A DNA stretch of 64,000 bases from Anoplopoma fimbria (taxonomy: Eukaryota; Chordata; Actinopteri; Perciformes; Anoplopomatidae): NCBI RefSeq assembly GCF_027596085.1, contig NC_072457.1, forward strand, positions 1,045,997 through 1,109,996. Direction: 5' to 3'. The notes below the pieces were generated by a model, which had not been told where the DNA came from, searched no databases, and saw only the letters and a program-made list of their open reading frames with translations. Both the position numbers and the translations under genes were made by a program. Of the stretch, positions 44,768-62,039 are shown piece by piece. Position 1 is the first letter of the stretch. Each line of letters begins with the position of its first letter.

Positions 44768-45431
44768 GACTTTTGACCTCCTTTTAGTGTCTCATAACAT
44801 CTGACATGAAAGAGGAAAAGGACCTGACACACAGCAACTCCCACCACCACCCCCATATGCAAACAGACACACATACAAGAAAACACATAAAACGCAGATA
44901 ACAAGTGAGTGTCCCAAAAGAGAAGTAGTACTATAAACTCAGCTGATATTTAAATATCATCAGAGTTAAGGAGAGACAACAACAGTGTGATGCCTGAGGA
45001 ACTGCAGGGGAAACATGCTGCTGTGTGTTGTGTTAAACTGCCTGCAGCGAGTGGGAGTGACGGTCTGATGTCAGTGTTCATGACTCGGCTTAACGAGGTG
45101 AAGGTGGATGCACACGTGTTGATTTTAGAGAGTTTGAGAATCAGTGAAAAAGGTTGCATTTACCAAGAGGAAAATATTATGTATGATTGAGTTTTAATGC
45201 AATGAAATTTGAGGCGCTCCGATACAACGTAGTGCAAAATCATTTTAAACAGACCGTTCTTTCAAAACAGGCTTTTCGCAATTAAATACATCTTTATGAA
45301 ACAGAAGAAACAGAATGTGTTAGTGAGAACATCTTTCGGTCTGTAAACTTTGTGTCTCTGCAGGTTGATGAAGATTAAGATGAAGTTTCTGAACTTCTTC
45401 CTCTTTCTGGCTCCTCAAATCCCTCAGCGCT
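44768..45431. other. Non-repetitive flank of the array, no gene seen
   Basis: Unique intergenic sequence with a short A/C-rich patch (44830-44890). Open frames here are 70 codons or less and show no recognisable domain. Confidence 0.5.
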
Positions 45432-45498
45432 GAAGACGGCACATCGGATAAAGACACCGCCCTGCGACTCGGGGGTCCAGAGTTCAAACCCTGCTTCA
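45432..45498 (+). repeat. tRNA-like fragment, probable head of a tRNA-derived SINE
   Basis: An A-box-like stretch (GGCACATCGGATAAAG), a B-box-like stretch (AGAGTTCAAACCC) and terminal GAAG/CTTC pairing, about 67 nt in all. No clean 5-bp anticodon stem forms, so a SINE head or decayed tRNA is more likely than a gene. Confidence 0.4.
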
Positions 45499-45544
45499 GG
45501 TACGCCACACTGGAGTGCATGTGATCAATGAGTGTGTGATTTCA

Positions 45545-45650
45545 TTTCTTTCGTATCGATTTCAACTTGCGATTTCCGAATTTCCACTTGCGTATTTCCG
45601 AGTTCGATTTCTGAATTTCACCTTGCGAATTTCCAAATTTCCCTCACCGA
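45545..45650. repeat. Degenerate minisatellite around TTTCNNCTTGCG
   Basis: TTTCAACTTGCG, TTTCCACTTGCG and TTTCACCTTGCG recur with ATTTCC between them. The period is irregular. Confidence 0.5.
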
Positions 45651-45697
45651 ACATCAAGGAAGGAACAGGTAAGCCATGTGAGCCCAGGTGGTCAAGA

Positions 45698-45720
45698 TAG
45701 CTAGCTTAGCAAGCTAGCTA
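45698..45720. repeat. Short perfect inverted repeat
   Basis: 10-bp arms TAGCTAGCTT and AAGCTAGCTA around AGC. Confidence 0.7.
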
Positions 45721-46249
45721 ACATGACAGGCATTTTTGACTGCCTTTTTTTGTATTTTAAAACTTTACGTTATCTGCATTGTTTTAGTCTGTTCAGCTGA
45801 TTCTGCAGGTGATCATGTGACTTCTGCCTGCACATAACACATGATACGGTGAATGTCTTTTTAAAGCTTTTAATGGATCATCCGCAAAAAAATGTACTTA
45901 AGTTTTTTAAACCCTGAGACTTAATATTTTGTCTGTCTTTTGTTTTGAGCTGATCTTTCATTTCCTTTATCCATTAGTATTGAGTTGCAAATTATATTAT
46001 CCGACTCCATTTCAGAAAAAAAGCAAAATAAAACCATTCAAGTTACGCTCACTGCATAGAGACAGAGATGCTTCAGCGTAAAATCACAGCCGGCTGTATC
46101 AGCTGTAACAGCATGTGTGTTTATTCCCATTAGCAGTGTCTGTTTGGTTGTTCTGCAACATGACAGTGTCGTATTTCCAAGCAGCTTCCACCTTTGAGCT
46201 CCTCTCCTCTTAAGGTGCAGGTGGCTCTGCTCACAGTCGTAACGCTGCC

Positions 46250-46251
<2 letters not shown>
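45721..46251. other. Intergenic, AT-rich, nothing recognised
   Basis: No domain-bearing frame, no RNA gene, no repeat family identified. Confidence 0.5.

Positions 46252-46344
<93 letters not shown>
46252..46344. repeat. (CA)n microsatellite, about 46 units
   Basis: Uninterrupted CA dinucleotides. Confidence 0.99.
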
Positions 46345-46347
<3 letters not shown>

Positions 46348-46429
46348 AACATGTACATGCACACACACTTTGATCTGACTGGTGGTTCGTTCAATTTGGT
46401 GGGAATTTCCCCTTGTATCTCTGAAGGAG

Positions 46430-46600
46430 GCTCCTCTTCCTCCACTTTCCAAAGAAAAATAAAATCTATTTCTTCTTCCTCCAAGTCTTCTGAAGCTTCT
46501 TAATGGTTTCCCTTCCCTCCTCTTCCTCACTCCCTTTTTTCTTCCTCTCCTCCTCCTCCTCCTTTTCCTCCTCCTCCCACACTCAATCCCCCCCCTTGTT
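46430..46600. repeat. Pyrimidine-rich tract with (CCT)n
   Basis: C/T-rich plus strand with CTCCTCCTCCTCC runs near 46545-46575 and a C7 run near 46590. Confidence 0.7.
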
Positions 46601-47086
46601 CGTCGCCCTGTGATCCCTTCACAACCGGGCCACCATGTGTTTTCCATAGGTCTCCTATAAGGTCTCGGTGTCACACATCAAACGCACCCTTGATGCGCTT
46701 TGACAACGTGTTCACTGTGTTGCTGACAAAAAGCTTAAAGGCTCCCGTTCTTCCTCCTCCGTCTGTCAAGTGACCGATTCCTCCTGTACAATGAGATGGA
46801 TACTTTGATTGCTTCTTATATATTTCTTACCTTATTTCTTGTATTATATTTTAAACGTCTTTTTGTATTTACTATTTATTTTCTTTCTTTTAAGGAGCCT
46901 CCAAGCAAAAGCATTTCAGAAAATTGTACTTATTTGATTTAATTATATCACTGGAGTGAATCTTAAATGTAAAAAGAAAAAAATAGAAGAAATATTGATT
47001 TAGTAAAGTATGAATTTGGCACAGTGAAGCTTTGACAGGATTTTCCGTTGTAAAAACAAATGATGGCCTTGAAACGTGGAAGCACC
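46601..47086. other. Intergenic, nothing recognised
   Basis: AT-rich from about 46800. No supportable gene. Confidence 0.5.
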
Positions 47087-47125
47087 TCCTTCACCCCCCC
47101 CCCCACCACCACCACCACCACCACC
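47087..47125. repeat. Poly-C followed by (ACC)n
   Basis: A C11 run and then about eight ACC triplets. Confidence 0.9.
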
Positions 47126-47457
47126 TTTCTGCTCCCCTCAGGAGGAAAACATTTCAATTTTCCGCTCCGGCTTAAGACTTTAACAACATGGGAAATGGAG
47201 GATTCACAAGTGGACGACAAAAATGAAATTGTAGAAAAATGGATCCCCTTTCAAAATGTTGCACAATACAGCCACCCTGCCTTCTGCTTTTGCAAGTTAT
47301 TTGATATAATGAATGCACAACAGTTGTTTAAATGCAGTGAATATTTCACAGTACAAAGACGTGTTTGCATGCATTCAGGAAATTGAACGCCATATTACGT
47401 TGTAGAAGATCAAACCGAACAGCTACATAGCAACGATGAGGGTTAAGATAAGGTGAC

Positions 47458-47575
47458 AGGGCCGTGGTTAGAGAGGCGGGTGTCTAACTGAAATGTCACA
47501 GGTGTGATCTGAAGAGCTGAACTGTCCTGAAGAAGACGCTGTACTGTACATCTGAACACTGCAGCACTGAGGCTT
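47458..47575 (+). repeat. Degenerate tRNA-derived SINE-like fragment
   Basis: GTGGTTAGAGAGG resembles an A box, CAGGTGTGATCTG a mutated B box, and GTCCTGAAGAAGACGCTG resembles the GTCCTTGAGCAAGACACTG segment found in many fish SINEs. Identified from memory of the family. Confidence 0.5.
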
Positions 47576-48465
47576 CTTTCCGCTCCTCATTCTGAACAGT
47601 AAAGCACTGCAGGGCTCAGAGATCTGAAATAACTCAAAACTTTCCTTGCACCTGTGTTTCCCATCTCTCCGACTCCAGCCGTTAACCTTTTTTTCCGAGA
47701 TGAACGACTTGCAGTGAGGCGCGACCGCAGCTCTTTCCAGCCAGGGGGTTATTTTCCCGACACAAGGGGAAACAGTCTGAAACCGACCTCGGACTCCAGT
47801 TCTTAATTTTGGAACAAAGTGTCATAAGTGTCACAGAAAAAAAATAAAAAATCACAAGCTGGTGTGAAAAAGTTGAACTCACAGACGAGGACTTGAAAAG
47901 CACGTACGCCAGACGTGAACACACATATCACAGACGCTCGAAGAAAGAAGCCACTTCCCCAAAACATACCATCTGGGGAAGTTTTGGTGGTTTTTTGTGT
48001 AAATTTGCACAGTTGTGGTTTTAAGAGGGATGCTAAGAAAAGTCTGTGCGGGCGAGTGGAGCAGAGGAAGTGCGTCAGTAGAAGAGGACAAACTCATTCA
48101 TTCACACACAGACTACAGGGTGTTGGGCGTTTGACCCTGTGAGGTCGGGGTCATTGTCTTTTGACTGTAGTTCAAAAAGGGAAAACAGGTGATACGTAAA
48201 AGCTGCCAAAGTAGATCAACTTCCAAACATGGTGCAGATTTACCACCTGCGACTCTAATGAGTTGCTTTGAGATGCATCTCAAGTTTCCACCTGGTAGAA
48301 TCCCAGAATGATATTAAATAAATGAAGGACAGCATCTCTGATATCATCTTTGCACTGAAAAGATGTGATCTACTTTTAGTGTATATAACTGCAGCTGTAA
48401 AAGAGAATTGTCTTTCAGAACTGAAAAACGTGCATCTTGTGTTGTAGTTTTTTGCACGTATTACC
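47576..48465. other. Intergenic, nothing recognised
   Basis: Open frames on both strands are under 85 codons and lack recognisable motifs. Confidence 0.5.
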
Positions 48466-48696
48466 GTCTTAAAACCTGCATTCTCTCTCCTGTCCACCAG
48501 GGGGCGACTCCTCTGGTTGTATAGAAGTCTATGAGAAAATGACTCTACTTCTCTCTTGATTTATTCCCTCAGTAAACATTGTAAACATGAGTTTATGGTC
48601 TCAATCTCTAGTTTCAAGTCTTCTTCAATACAGCATGATGTTCATTTAGTAAATGATGCTCCATTTAGAGTCAAACAGACCATAAAGCAGGGGATG
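48466..48696 (+). repeat. Interspersed repeat, copy A (3' truncated)
   Basis: Shares about 220 bp, nearly identical, with 54028-54310 and, inverted, 60923-61192. Contains CAGGGGGCGACTCC and GAGTTTATGGTCTC. It breaks off after GCAGGGGATG, before the GC-rich end seen in the other two. Confidence 0.9.
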
Positions 48697-49000
48697 ATTG
48701 GATTTTCAGATAGGGCAGATAACGGTTGCAAATGATGCATAATTCATGTTGCTATCAGCGGCTGAGATACATTTTTTGTGAATTCACCCTTCAGACTTGT
48801 TGTTTTAGGCATAAGAAAAAAAACGTAATCGCAGTTCATTGTTTTAAACAACTGTAGGAGCATATATCAAGCAATCCACTGTGCCATATAAACAATTTCT
48901 GCTTTAACTTATTTATTATACTTGTTTTAATCTTGTTTTCTAATTTTTGTGTTTTTGTTCATTTCCATTGTCTACTCTGCTGCTGTATTCCTGCAAATGT
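48697..49000. other. Intergenic, AT-rich
   Basis: Nothing recognised. Confidence 0.5.
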
Positions 49001-49043
49001 CCCCGCTGTGGGACTAATAAAGGATTGTCTTATCTTATCTTAT
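49001..49043 (+). repeat. Probable 3' tail of a non-LTR retroelement
   Basis: CCCCGCTGTGGGACTAATAAAGG followed by a short TTATC/CTTAT repeat tail resembles the 3' ends of LINE- or SINE-type elements in fish. Confidence 0.45.
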
Positions 49044-49296
49044 GCATACGAAACTCACACCCAGCATGGTTGCCGGGCCTTTTTTGAAATTATCCAATGT
49101 GTTTTTTTTATTCCTGGAAAGAGATGGAAGATAAAAAAACATAGTTTATATATATGGGTCAGAACTGGAGGGCAGGTGAGGGGGTTAATAAAATATGGGC
49201 GGAAGGAAAAGGGAAAAAGAACAACACTGAAGGAAAAAATGACTGCGAGGTTAAACTATTTCTGGAATGCACCTTCACTTAGAGTTTAACCAGGAC

Positions 49297-50047
<751 letters not shown>

Positions 50048-50254
50048 TGTAGCATGAAAGCATGGTGGAATTAGCCAAATTGAATGGCTACTTAGCTAAC
50101 TTGATTTCATGCAAAACTTGTTAAATTACAACAAATTTGTAATTTATCTTGTGATAGCAATTTGCTTGTGTGCGGGTGAAGCATTAAGTTGACTTGTTTA
50201 ACTGTTGGCTAGTAAGATAGCTACATGCTAATTCCACCATGCTTTCATGTTACA
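50048..50254. mobile_element. Small inverted-repeat element (MITE-like)
   Basis: 28-bp arms at 50048-50075 and 50227-50254 are inverted copies with one mismatch (core CATGAAAGCATGGTGGAATT) around a 151-bp AT-rich centre. No coding capacity and no clear target-site duplication. Confidence 0.6.
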
Positions 50255-50786
50255 TTGGCCTCAGAAAATGAGCTCAACAGCTGGCTTGTGTCCAGCGGCA
50301 GCGCTGGTTCTACAGCCTCATCAGGAGACTAGCTACCTAACTAGCCAGCTAGCCAACTAGCTAGCTCTGGAGACGGACAAGCTTTCCTCCCGGTAAAGTA
50401 GTCCAGTCCTCCTGCCAGAAGCTTTCCGGTTAATGTTAACAGGTTTAAGTAAATCTCACAGTCTCAGAGAGTTACTGCATATATTGAAAGAAACTCATAT
50501 TTTCTTCAGCCCTGATAAAAGAAACAAGCAAACAAAGCTTGCCATCCAGCGTAAACAAACAAATCTACATCATCATGTTTACTGATATAAGAGCGGTCTA
50601 TATTTGACTTTACACAACAACTGTAGAAAATGAAAGAATGCACTTCAACTTCATCTGTTGTGTTTCAGTTTGGATGATTGTGTTGGATGTTGGATGTACT
50701 TCCACTTCCCCCGTTGCTGTCACATCCACTGTCCTCACTGCTTCCTGTTTACGTGAGACGACTTCCTCTGAACACCGACAACACAC

Positions 50787-50790
<4 letters not shown>
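50255..50790. other. Intergenic with a CTAGC-rich patch
   Basis: Repeated CTAGC words at about 50328-50367. Otherwise nothing recognised. Confidence 0.5.

Positions 50791-50841
<51 letters not shown>
50791..50841. repeat. (CT)n microsatellite, about 25 units
   Basis: Uninterrupted CT dinucleotides. Confidence 0.99.
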
Positions 50842-50845
<4 letters not shown>

Positions 50846-51033
50846 AAGTCCATAAACAAAAAGTAACTCTGGGCTCTTTTCATGCTCTTTTGTCCCGCTG
50901 AAGGAACTGATCAATGGAGGAGAGTAATAGCAGGAAGCTGAAGGCTTGAAGCGGCTCAAATGGCCAAATTTTCTTTCATCTCCCTGCCTTTCAAGATGGT
51001 TTAGTGTGTAGCTACACACAAACGCACACATGA

Positions 51034-51057
51034 ACACACACACACACACACACACAC
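51034..51057. repeat. Short (AC)n tract
   Basis: About 12 units. Confidence 0.95.
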
Positions 51058-51208
51058 TCGCAGAAACACCATTGAGCTCTCTAATGTCCTTCCATGCAGG
51101 TGTTTGTTAATCTTCTCAAATCCAATAATAATGCCAGTCCTGATCTTCATACGAGCTCGTTGAGATCAGTGGAGCAGCTGTGGTGAGTGTGTACAGATTA
51201 GCAGACAT

Positions 51209-51210
<2 letters not shown>

Positions 51211-51271
<61 letters not shown>
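51211..51271. repeat. (AC)n microsatellite, about 30 units
   Basis: Uninterrupted AC dinucleotides. Confidence 0.99.
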
Positions 51272-52310
<1,039 letters not shown>

Positions 52311-52439
52311 TGTGCTGTTTAATGGCCCATTGTAGGTTATGGAAAATACAATTCCATCATAACAGAGGGGGGGATTTACAGCACTGAGACAATGGAAGAA
52401 AAGCCACTGACATCACTAACTAAACCTCTGAGAAGTGTG

Positions 52440-53475
52440 TGAACGGAGGAGAGGAGGAAGAGGAGATGATGGAGGAGGAGGATGAAGAGGAGGAGGAGGA
52501 GGAATACTGGGAAAGAGAGGGTAAGAGAGAATGACATCACTGGTCATCATGTTTTAATTCGCTTAATTGGATTGTTGTGGTTGAAGTTGAAGAAAGAGAG
52601 AGAGAGAGGAGAGGAGGGAAGATGAGAAGGTGAGGGGAAAGGGATTGAGTGAAGGCTGACATGAGGGAAACAGAGCCAGGAGAAGGTAGGACCAAGACGA
52701 GGGAATAAAGAGCAAGATAGAGATACAGAGAATGATGGGAAGGAAGAAGAAGAAGTAATTGGAAAGAAGGATGAGGGAGGATGGCAAAGGAAATGAAAGG
52801 AAAGCAGGAGAGATGCCACTAAGGAAGATTGGAAGAAAGGATAGATAAAGAAGGATAGAGAAGAGAAGGAGCAACTAAGGAAAGGAAAGGAAAGGAAGTA
52901 GCGGCGGTAAAAGGATGGGAGGAGGAAAAGGGGAAGGGAAGGTGAGATGACATTAAGGAAGAAGTGAAGGTAGGAAAGAAGGGGAAGGAGAGAAGGAGCA
53001 ACTAGTAAGTGAAAGGAAAGGAAAGGAAAGAAGGTAGCTACAGGGGAGATGAACTGAAGGACAGAAGGAAGGATAGAAGGGAGAGGTGTGAGATGACTGA
53101 CTTACAAGAAGTGGAGAGAAGAGAAGGAGCAACTAGGGAAAGAAAAGAACAGAAAGGAAAGGAAAGAAGGTAGTCAGAGGGTAAAGGAACTGAAGGAAAG
53201 ATGCCACTGAGGAAGATGGAAAGGAAGGAAAGAAGGAAGGGTAGAAGGTGGAAGAAGGGAAGGTGGACTGAGAAAAAATAAATGGAGAGAAGAGAAGAAA
53301 CAATTCGGGAAAGGAAAATAAAGGAGAGGAGAGGAAGGGGAAGGCTGAGGAAAAATAAGTGAGAAGAGAAGGAGCAACTAGGGAAAGGAAAGAAGGAACA
53401 AAGAAGGGAAGGAGGAAAGTAAGGGGGCAAGGAGAGAGGGAGGGAGTGAAAAGGGGGAAATCCAAACCTCAGCTG
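52440..53475. repeat. Purine-rich (G/A) block with a degenerate minisatellite
   Basis: The plus strand is almost entirely purine for about 1 kb. The word GGAGCAACTA recurs near 52868, 52995, 53127 and 53371, each time followed by GGAAAGGAAAG-like sequence, suggesting a repeat of roughly 125-130 bp. Open frames on either strand here are composition artefacts. Confidence 0.85.
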
Positions 53476-53600
53476 AGAGAAACACCACCTCTCCTCCATC
53501 AGAGGCTGCTGTGTGTTCATGTGTGTGAAAGTGAGGTGTGTGTGTTGTCGCAGCCTCAGGGTATGACTGAGTGAATGTCTAATTGTGCCGTCTGCTTGCC

Positions 53601-53603
<3 letters not shown>

Positions 53604-53675
<72 letters not shown>
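53604..53675. repeat. (AC)n microsatellite, about 36 units
   Basis: Uninterrupted AC dinucleotides. Confidence 0.99.
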
Positions 53676-53678
<3 letters not shown>

Positions 53679-54027
53679 GATTATGCAATCATCATCAGGA
53701 TAATCTCTGCTCGGTATTTTCTTTTTTCTTTTTCCCGCTAGAGGATGAACATCGACACGTCTAGATTACCGTCTCGTCTGTAAATGTTTCTGCTCCTCTG
53801 ATCCATGACCTTTACATTACACCATCCATCCCATAGTCCGTCACCATGGTAACCAGCACAGAATAAATAATAATCCTTACACTCCATCAATCAGCTGTTT
53901 GGCTTGAATCCAAAAGGATTTCATAATTTTTTGATATTTTAAACTCTGTGCTCACATGTTTTCTGCTGATTTTAGATTGAAGCCAGTTGGAAACCTCGAT
54001 TTCTGATGAGTGAAGTCAAAGCTTCAT
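53676..54027. other. Intergenic, nothing recognised
   Basis: No supportable gene. Confidence 0.5.
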
Positions 54028-54310
54028 GTCTTAAAGCTGCATTCTCTCTCCTGTCCAGCAGGGGGCGACTCCTCTGGTTGTATAGAAGTCTATGAGAAAA
54101 TGACTCTACTTCTCTCTTGATTTATTCCCTCAGTAAACATTGTAAACATGAGTTTATGGTCTCAATCTCTAGTTTCAAGTCTTCTTCAATACAGCATGAT
54201 GTTCATTTAGTAAATGATGCTCCATTTAGAGTCAAACAGACCATAAAGCAGGGGATGCTTTAGGGCGGGGCTACACTCTGATTGACAGGTCGACACCAGA
54301 GACGTATACG
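54028..54310 (+). repeat. Interspersed repeat, copy B (fullest copy)
   Basis: Same family as 48466-48696. It continues past GCAGGGGATG into GCTTTAGGGCGGGGCTAC and a stretch with ATTGACAGGTC, matching the inverted copy C. Confidence 0.9.
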
Positions 54311-54700
54311 GCGTCTCTACGTCACTCCTCCTCAGTCCATATATGGTCACTTCCTGTTCATTGATTGCAAAAAAACATGCTTGTAGTGATGTCAAACACC
54401 AACAGAACATGTAGGAGTCCTCGTAAAAACCCTAAATCATTTTTAAATATCTGTTCGAATGTAATCTACGAAAAGTTACAGTTACAAAAAGTCCAGTTAC
54501 ATGTGTCAATTTCCTCCCGTTTCATGAATACAGTCTTTTCAAAATAAACTAAGTCAGGTTTGGACAACAAAACTAGTTATTTAAGGTTTAGGAAAAGGTT
54601 GTCGTCGTTTCGGTTAAAATAATTACAGTTTGTTCATGATTACGTGTAAAACATACTAAATCATTTCATGGGATATCTACGATTTTTTACATATCGCTAC
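54311..54700. repeat. Probable older interspersed repeat sequence
   Basis: ATACAGTCTTTTCAAAATAA (54528-54547) recurs exactly at 60479-60498 with weaker similarity on its 5' side. GGTTTAGGAAAAGG with ACAACAAAACTAG looks like another old fish repeat. Confidence 0.45.
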
Positions 54701-55120
54701 AAAAGCTTGATGACACCATCCTGAATACATTGATGAAAACACGACTTTTGTTAAATAACTATCCTAAAAGTTTCTAGAATAATAAATAACCATTCAAATT
54801 GGTGCTTAGTGGCAGATGGGGGGAGAATAAAGAAAGAAGAGGATCAGGACTGTTCTGTTGAAACTGATATATGTTGAAAATACCTTCTCGTACTGTGTAC
54901 AGTATTATATCCTCGTGTACTTTGATGTAGCCTGTTTCTGTTTGCTGTTCCTTCATGGGGATTATTAAAGTTTCATTTTACCATGTAGAATGAAGCCATT
55001 TTCATTGTGCACAAACCCTACAGTGTGACTTGGATGATTGTTTTGAAGGAGACTTGACTTTTACATTTTTTGAGACCATATTCCTCCCATGCAATAAGTC
55101 CTTTAGAATAAGATTTAATA
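54701..55120. other. Intergenic, nothing recognised
   Basis: AT-rich. Short open frames without motifs. Confidence 0.5.
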
Positions 55121-55235
55121 AACACAGGACTTTCACCCAGGAGACCTCTGTTCATGTCCTGGTGTGAAGCAAAAAGTCAACGATGACTTATTTCAGTTGA
55201 CCCCCGTGACTTGAAGAACATAACAAAGGATTTTA
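55121..55235. repeat. Possible old interspersed repeat
   Basis: ACTTTCACCCAGGAGACC followed by TCATGTCCTGGTGTGAAGC resembles a repeat seen often in percomorph genomes. This is recognition from memory only. Confidence 0.35.
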
Positions 55236-55538
55236 TCCCAAAGCATGATGTTTTAAATAACCATAGACATGTAGTTTTGTTGTGTTTCTGTTTTCATTTC
55301 TAACGTAAACACGCGTTTATATCTGCAACCATAAATCTGGAAGAAAATACGTTTCCGTTGAAAATGTCTTTATGAATGTAGTTTAGTTTGTAGGAGATGA
55401 GGTTGTCTCTGCAAATCAGAGAAGGAGAAGATTTAGGAAGATTTGTTGGAGGAAACAGGACAAAAACACTGAAGAATTTATCCAGAAACAGACTTATAGA
55501 CTTACCTTAAAAAACAGTGTCTAGGTTAAGCTTTGTGA

Positions 55539-55564
55539 ATATATATATATATATATATATATAT
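55539..55564. repeat. (AT)n microsatellite, 13 units
   Basis: Uninterrupted AT dinucleotides. Confidence 0.98.
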
Positions 55565-55742
55565 GTAAATCCAGCCTTCAAGAGGAAATAATATGCATGA
55601 ACTGAACAGTGATTTTAGAAAGCACCTTCACAAATGACAATATGTGGAAATGTTCTCGGTCAATTTGAAGGATTAAATATTTTGAATCTGTTGGAGAATG
55701 AGAATTAAGGTGAATGACCTCTAATATGAGGACATATTCTAT

Positions 55743-55744
<2 letters not shown>

Positions 55745-55838
<94 letters not shown>
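55745..55838. repeat. (AC)n microsatellite, 47 units
   Basis: Uninterrupted. Forms an inverted pair with the GT tract at 56004-56111. Confidence 0.99.
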
Positions 55839-55840
<2 letters not shown>

Positions 55841-56000
55841 TACATAGACGCTATAAAGGTAGTTTCCTGACTTTTCTTGCCATAAACTGTATTTCTAGAT
55901 TTAGAGATAAAACACGCTCAGACACACAGAGAAGTCTCACATTCATCTTTTATGTGGCGTGTGATGTATATGAGCGCTGGCAGCGTTTTCACCTCCACAT

Positions 56001-56113
<113 letters not shown>

Positions 56114-56470
56114 TGCCGGATGAACACGGAGTGTCAGCCACAGTTCAGGTAGCACTGAAACACAGAGCAACAAGTGAAAATCAAAACAGGAGCAGCTGTT
56201 TGCTCAGACGGACTGGAGGGTTTGATGTGGAACAGTTAGTTCATAAAGAGGGAACCGAGATGAGAGCGATATGAGGAGGTGACGGACGGGACAGGAGTGA
56301 GGTAGAAGTGAGGTTGAAGAAGAGAAAGAGGGTTCAATTAGTTCTGCAGTAACACAGACGCTGAAGAAAAAACCCTGAAACTCTCTGTGAGGTCGTGACC
56401 CGAGCAAACGAATGTCTGGAGCTCGCTTCACACTCTGCATCTGTTGGATCGGTGCTCGTAAATCTCTTCC

Positions 56471-56550
56471 CTCACACACTCAGACACACACTCACCCTAA
56501 CACACACACACTCACTCACTCTAACACACACTCACACACACACACTCTCA
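56471..56550. repeat. Interrupted (CA)n tract
   Basis: CA runs broken by CTCA and CTAA words. Confidence 0.9.
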
Positions 56551-56647
56551 TGTATCAATGGCTCCATTGATAGACTTGCGTGAGTCTCTCTGGGTGGATT
56601 CTGCTTCTGAGGTCCAGCCCTCCATTAGACATTCTGACCCTACGTTT

Positions 56648-56648
<1 letters not shown>

Positions 56649-56738
<90 letters not shown>

Positions 56739-56740
56739 CA
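56649..56740. repeat. (CA)n microsatellite, about 46 units
   Basis: One CG interruption near the right end. Confidence 0.99.
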
Positions 56741-57090
56741 TGCAGTTATGAATGGAAACAAAATGTTCAGAAATCAATCCGTGTAGATCAATACAATTCC
56801 CCATTTGTAGTCATGTAGATTTTCTACACCAGATGTGAGCAAACAAACAATGGAGGGATTGATTATCTCTGAAGTCATAACATGGGCTGTTTTCTAAATA
56901 TGTGATAAAGTGCGTTTGTGTTTGTATTTGAATTATCTTGAATTAATTTATCAGCCTCGGAGTAAATGTTTATCCTCAAAAGGTGGGTGGTTGTTGCACT
57001 TTTACAGTTAAATTATCAACATCTGGTAGAGACGGGAAGGAAGTATACATATGGACAGTTAAAACATAAATCAAATGCAGTAAAATCACA

Positions 57091-57093
<3 letters not shown>
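56741..57093. other. Intergenic, nothing recognised
   Basis: No supportable gene. Confidence 0.5.
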
Positions 57094-57143
<50 letters not shown>

Positions 57144-57255
57144 GTAGTAATAAAAATAATTTTTAAAAAAATAAAAAAAAATAAAAATAATAATAAAAGT
57201 AATAAAAGTAATAATAATAATACAAACAAACAAAAAATAATAATAATAATAATAC
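57094..57255. repeat. (TAA)n microsatellite and A/T-rich tail
   Basis: About 16 TAA triplets from 57094, then degenerate TAA/AAAA sequence and a second short TAA run at about 57236-57254. Confidence 0.95.
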
Positions 57256-60922
<3,667 letters not shown>

Positions 60923-61192
60923 ACGTCTCTGGTGTGGACCTGTCAATCAGTGTGTAGCCCCGCCCTAAAGCATCCCCTGCTTTATGGTCTGTTTGACTCT
61001 AAATGGAGCATCATTTACTAAATGAACATCATGCTGTATTGAAGAAGACTTGAAACTAGAGATTGAGACCATAAACTCATGTTTACAATGTTTACTGAGG
61101 GAATAAATCAAGAGAGAAGTAGAGTCATTTTCTCATAGACTTCTATACAACCAGAGGAGTCGCCCCCTGGTGGACAGCAGAGAGAATGCAGG
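60923..61192 (-). repeat. Interspersed repeat, copy C (inverted)
   Basis: Reverse-complement match to copy B including the GC-rich end (GTAGCCCCGCCCTAAAGC). Confirms the family is mobile in both orientations. Confidence 0.9.
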
Positions 61193-62039
61193 TTTTTTTT
61201 AACATTTTATCCTTTTTTGTTGTCATTTTCTTCGTAAATTCGTAATTATGTCTATTTCTTTTCTCTTTTTTTTGGTCTGTGCTGTTTTAGTCCCGCTCTG
61301 TGAAGGACTTTTGGCTGCATGACTGAATGAAAAGTGTTTTATAAATAAAGTTAAGTGGAGTTGCAGGAGGCAGCTGTGGTGGGCGTGTCAGCCTAACTTC
61401 ATATTAAAAAGGTCAAGTGGAAGAATACTGGATATCACTCTTCTTCTCTCCTCCATGTACAGTGAGAGTTCCAGGTTCTTGCTCCAGAACACTTCAGCAG
61501 GCCACAGGATTGTTCTTCTGAGGAATGTTACCCGCTGGTTTCAGTGTAAACACCCGTCAGGTGCTAACCACAGAAGTCTGGATCTAAATTTAAGTTTCTC
61601 ACCAGACTTGGTCCATGAAATATTTAGTGAGTGTGACCTAGAATAAATGGAGCAAAGCCTGCGAGCCGGATCAGGCGGACAGAGAGCTTCAATGTGACAC
61701 TCACACAACACGCTCTGTTCGCTGCAACATAAATCCAACGCACCCCTATTTACTCTGTTTATGAAGCAACAACCCCCCCAATCCACCTGTAGGTTCAGAG
61801 TTCAAAGATATGTCCCACTTCTACACTACATGCTAAGGTTTTAAGTTGCCTTAACCCCAGGCCTTTCTGTTTTAAAAAAATATAACAAAACAAAAATGAA
61901 TCTTGTTGGAAAAAAATTTTTAAGTATCATGCAGTATAATTCTGTAGTCTCTGTTTATTTTCATATATATTGTATTCTTCCACCTGACTAAGCGTTTACA
62001 GTGATGCAAACCTTTAGCAGGTATGTTCACCATCTTAGT
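61193..62039. other. Intergenic, nothing recognised
   Basis: Open frames under 85 codons, no motifs seen. Confidence 0.5.

Noticed and set aside
46231..46674. Open frames with long CV or TH repeats here and at the other AC tracts
   Set aside because: Direct translation of dinucleotide repeats.
47060..47386. 108-codon frame with a poly-Thr run
   Set aside because: The Thr run is the (ACC)n microsatellite; the rest has no recognisable domain.
53038..53688. 216-codon minus-strand open frame
   Set aside because: Low-complexity Ser/Phe/Leu/Pro peptide from the purine-rich block plus an AC tract; a composition artefact.
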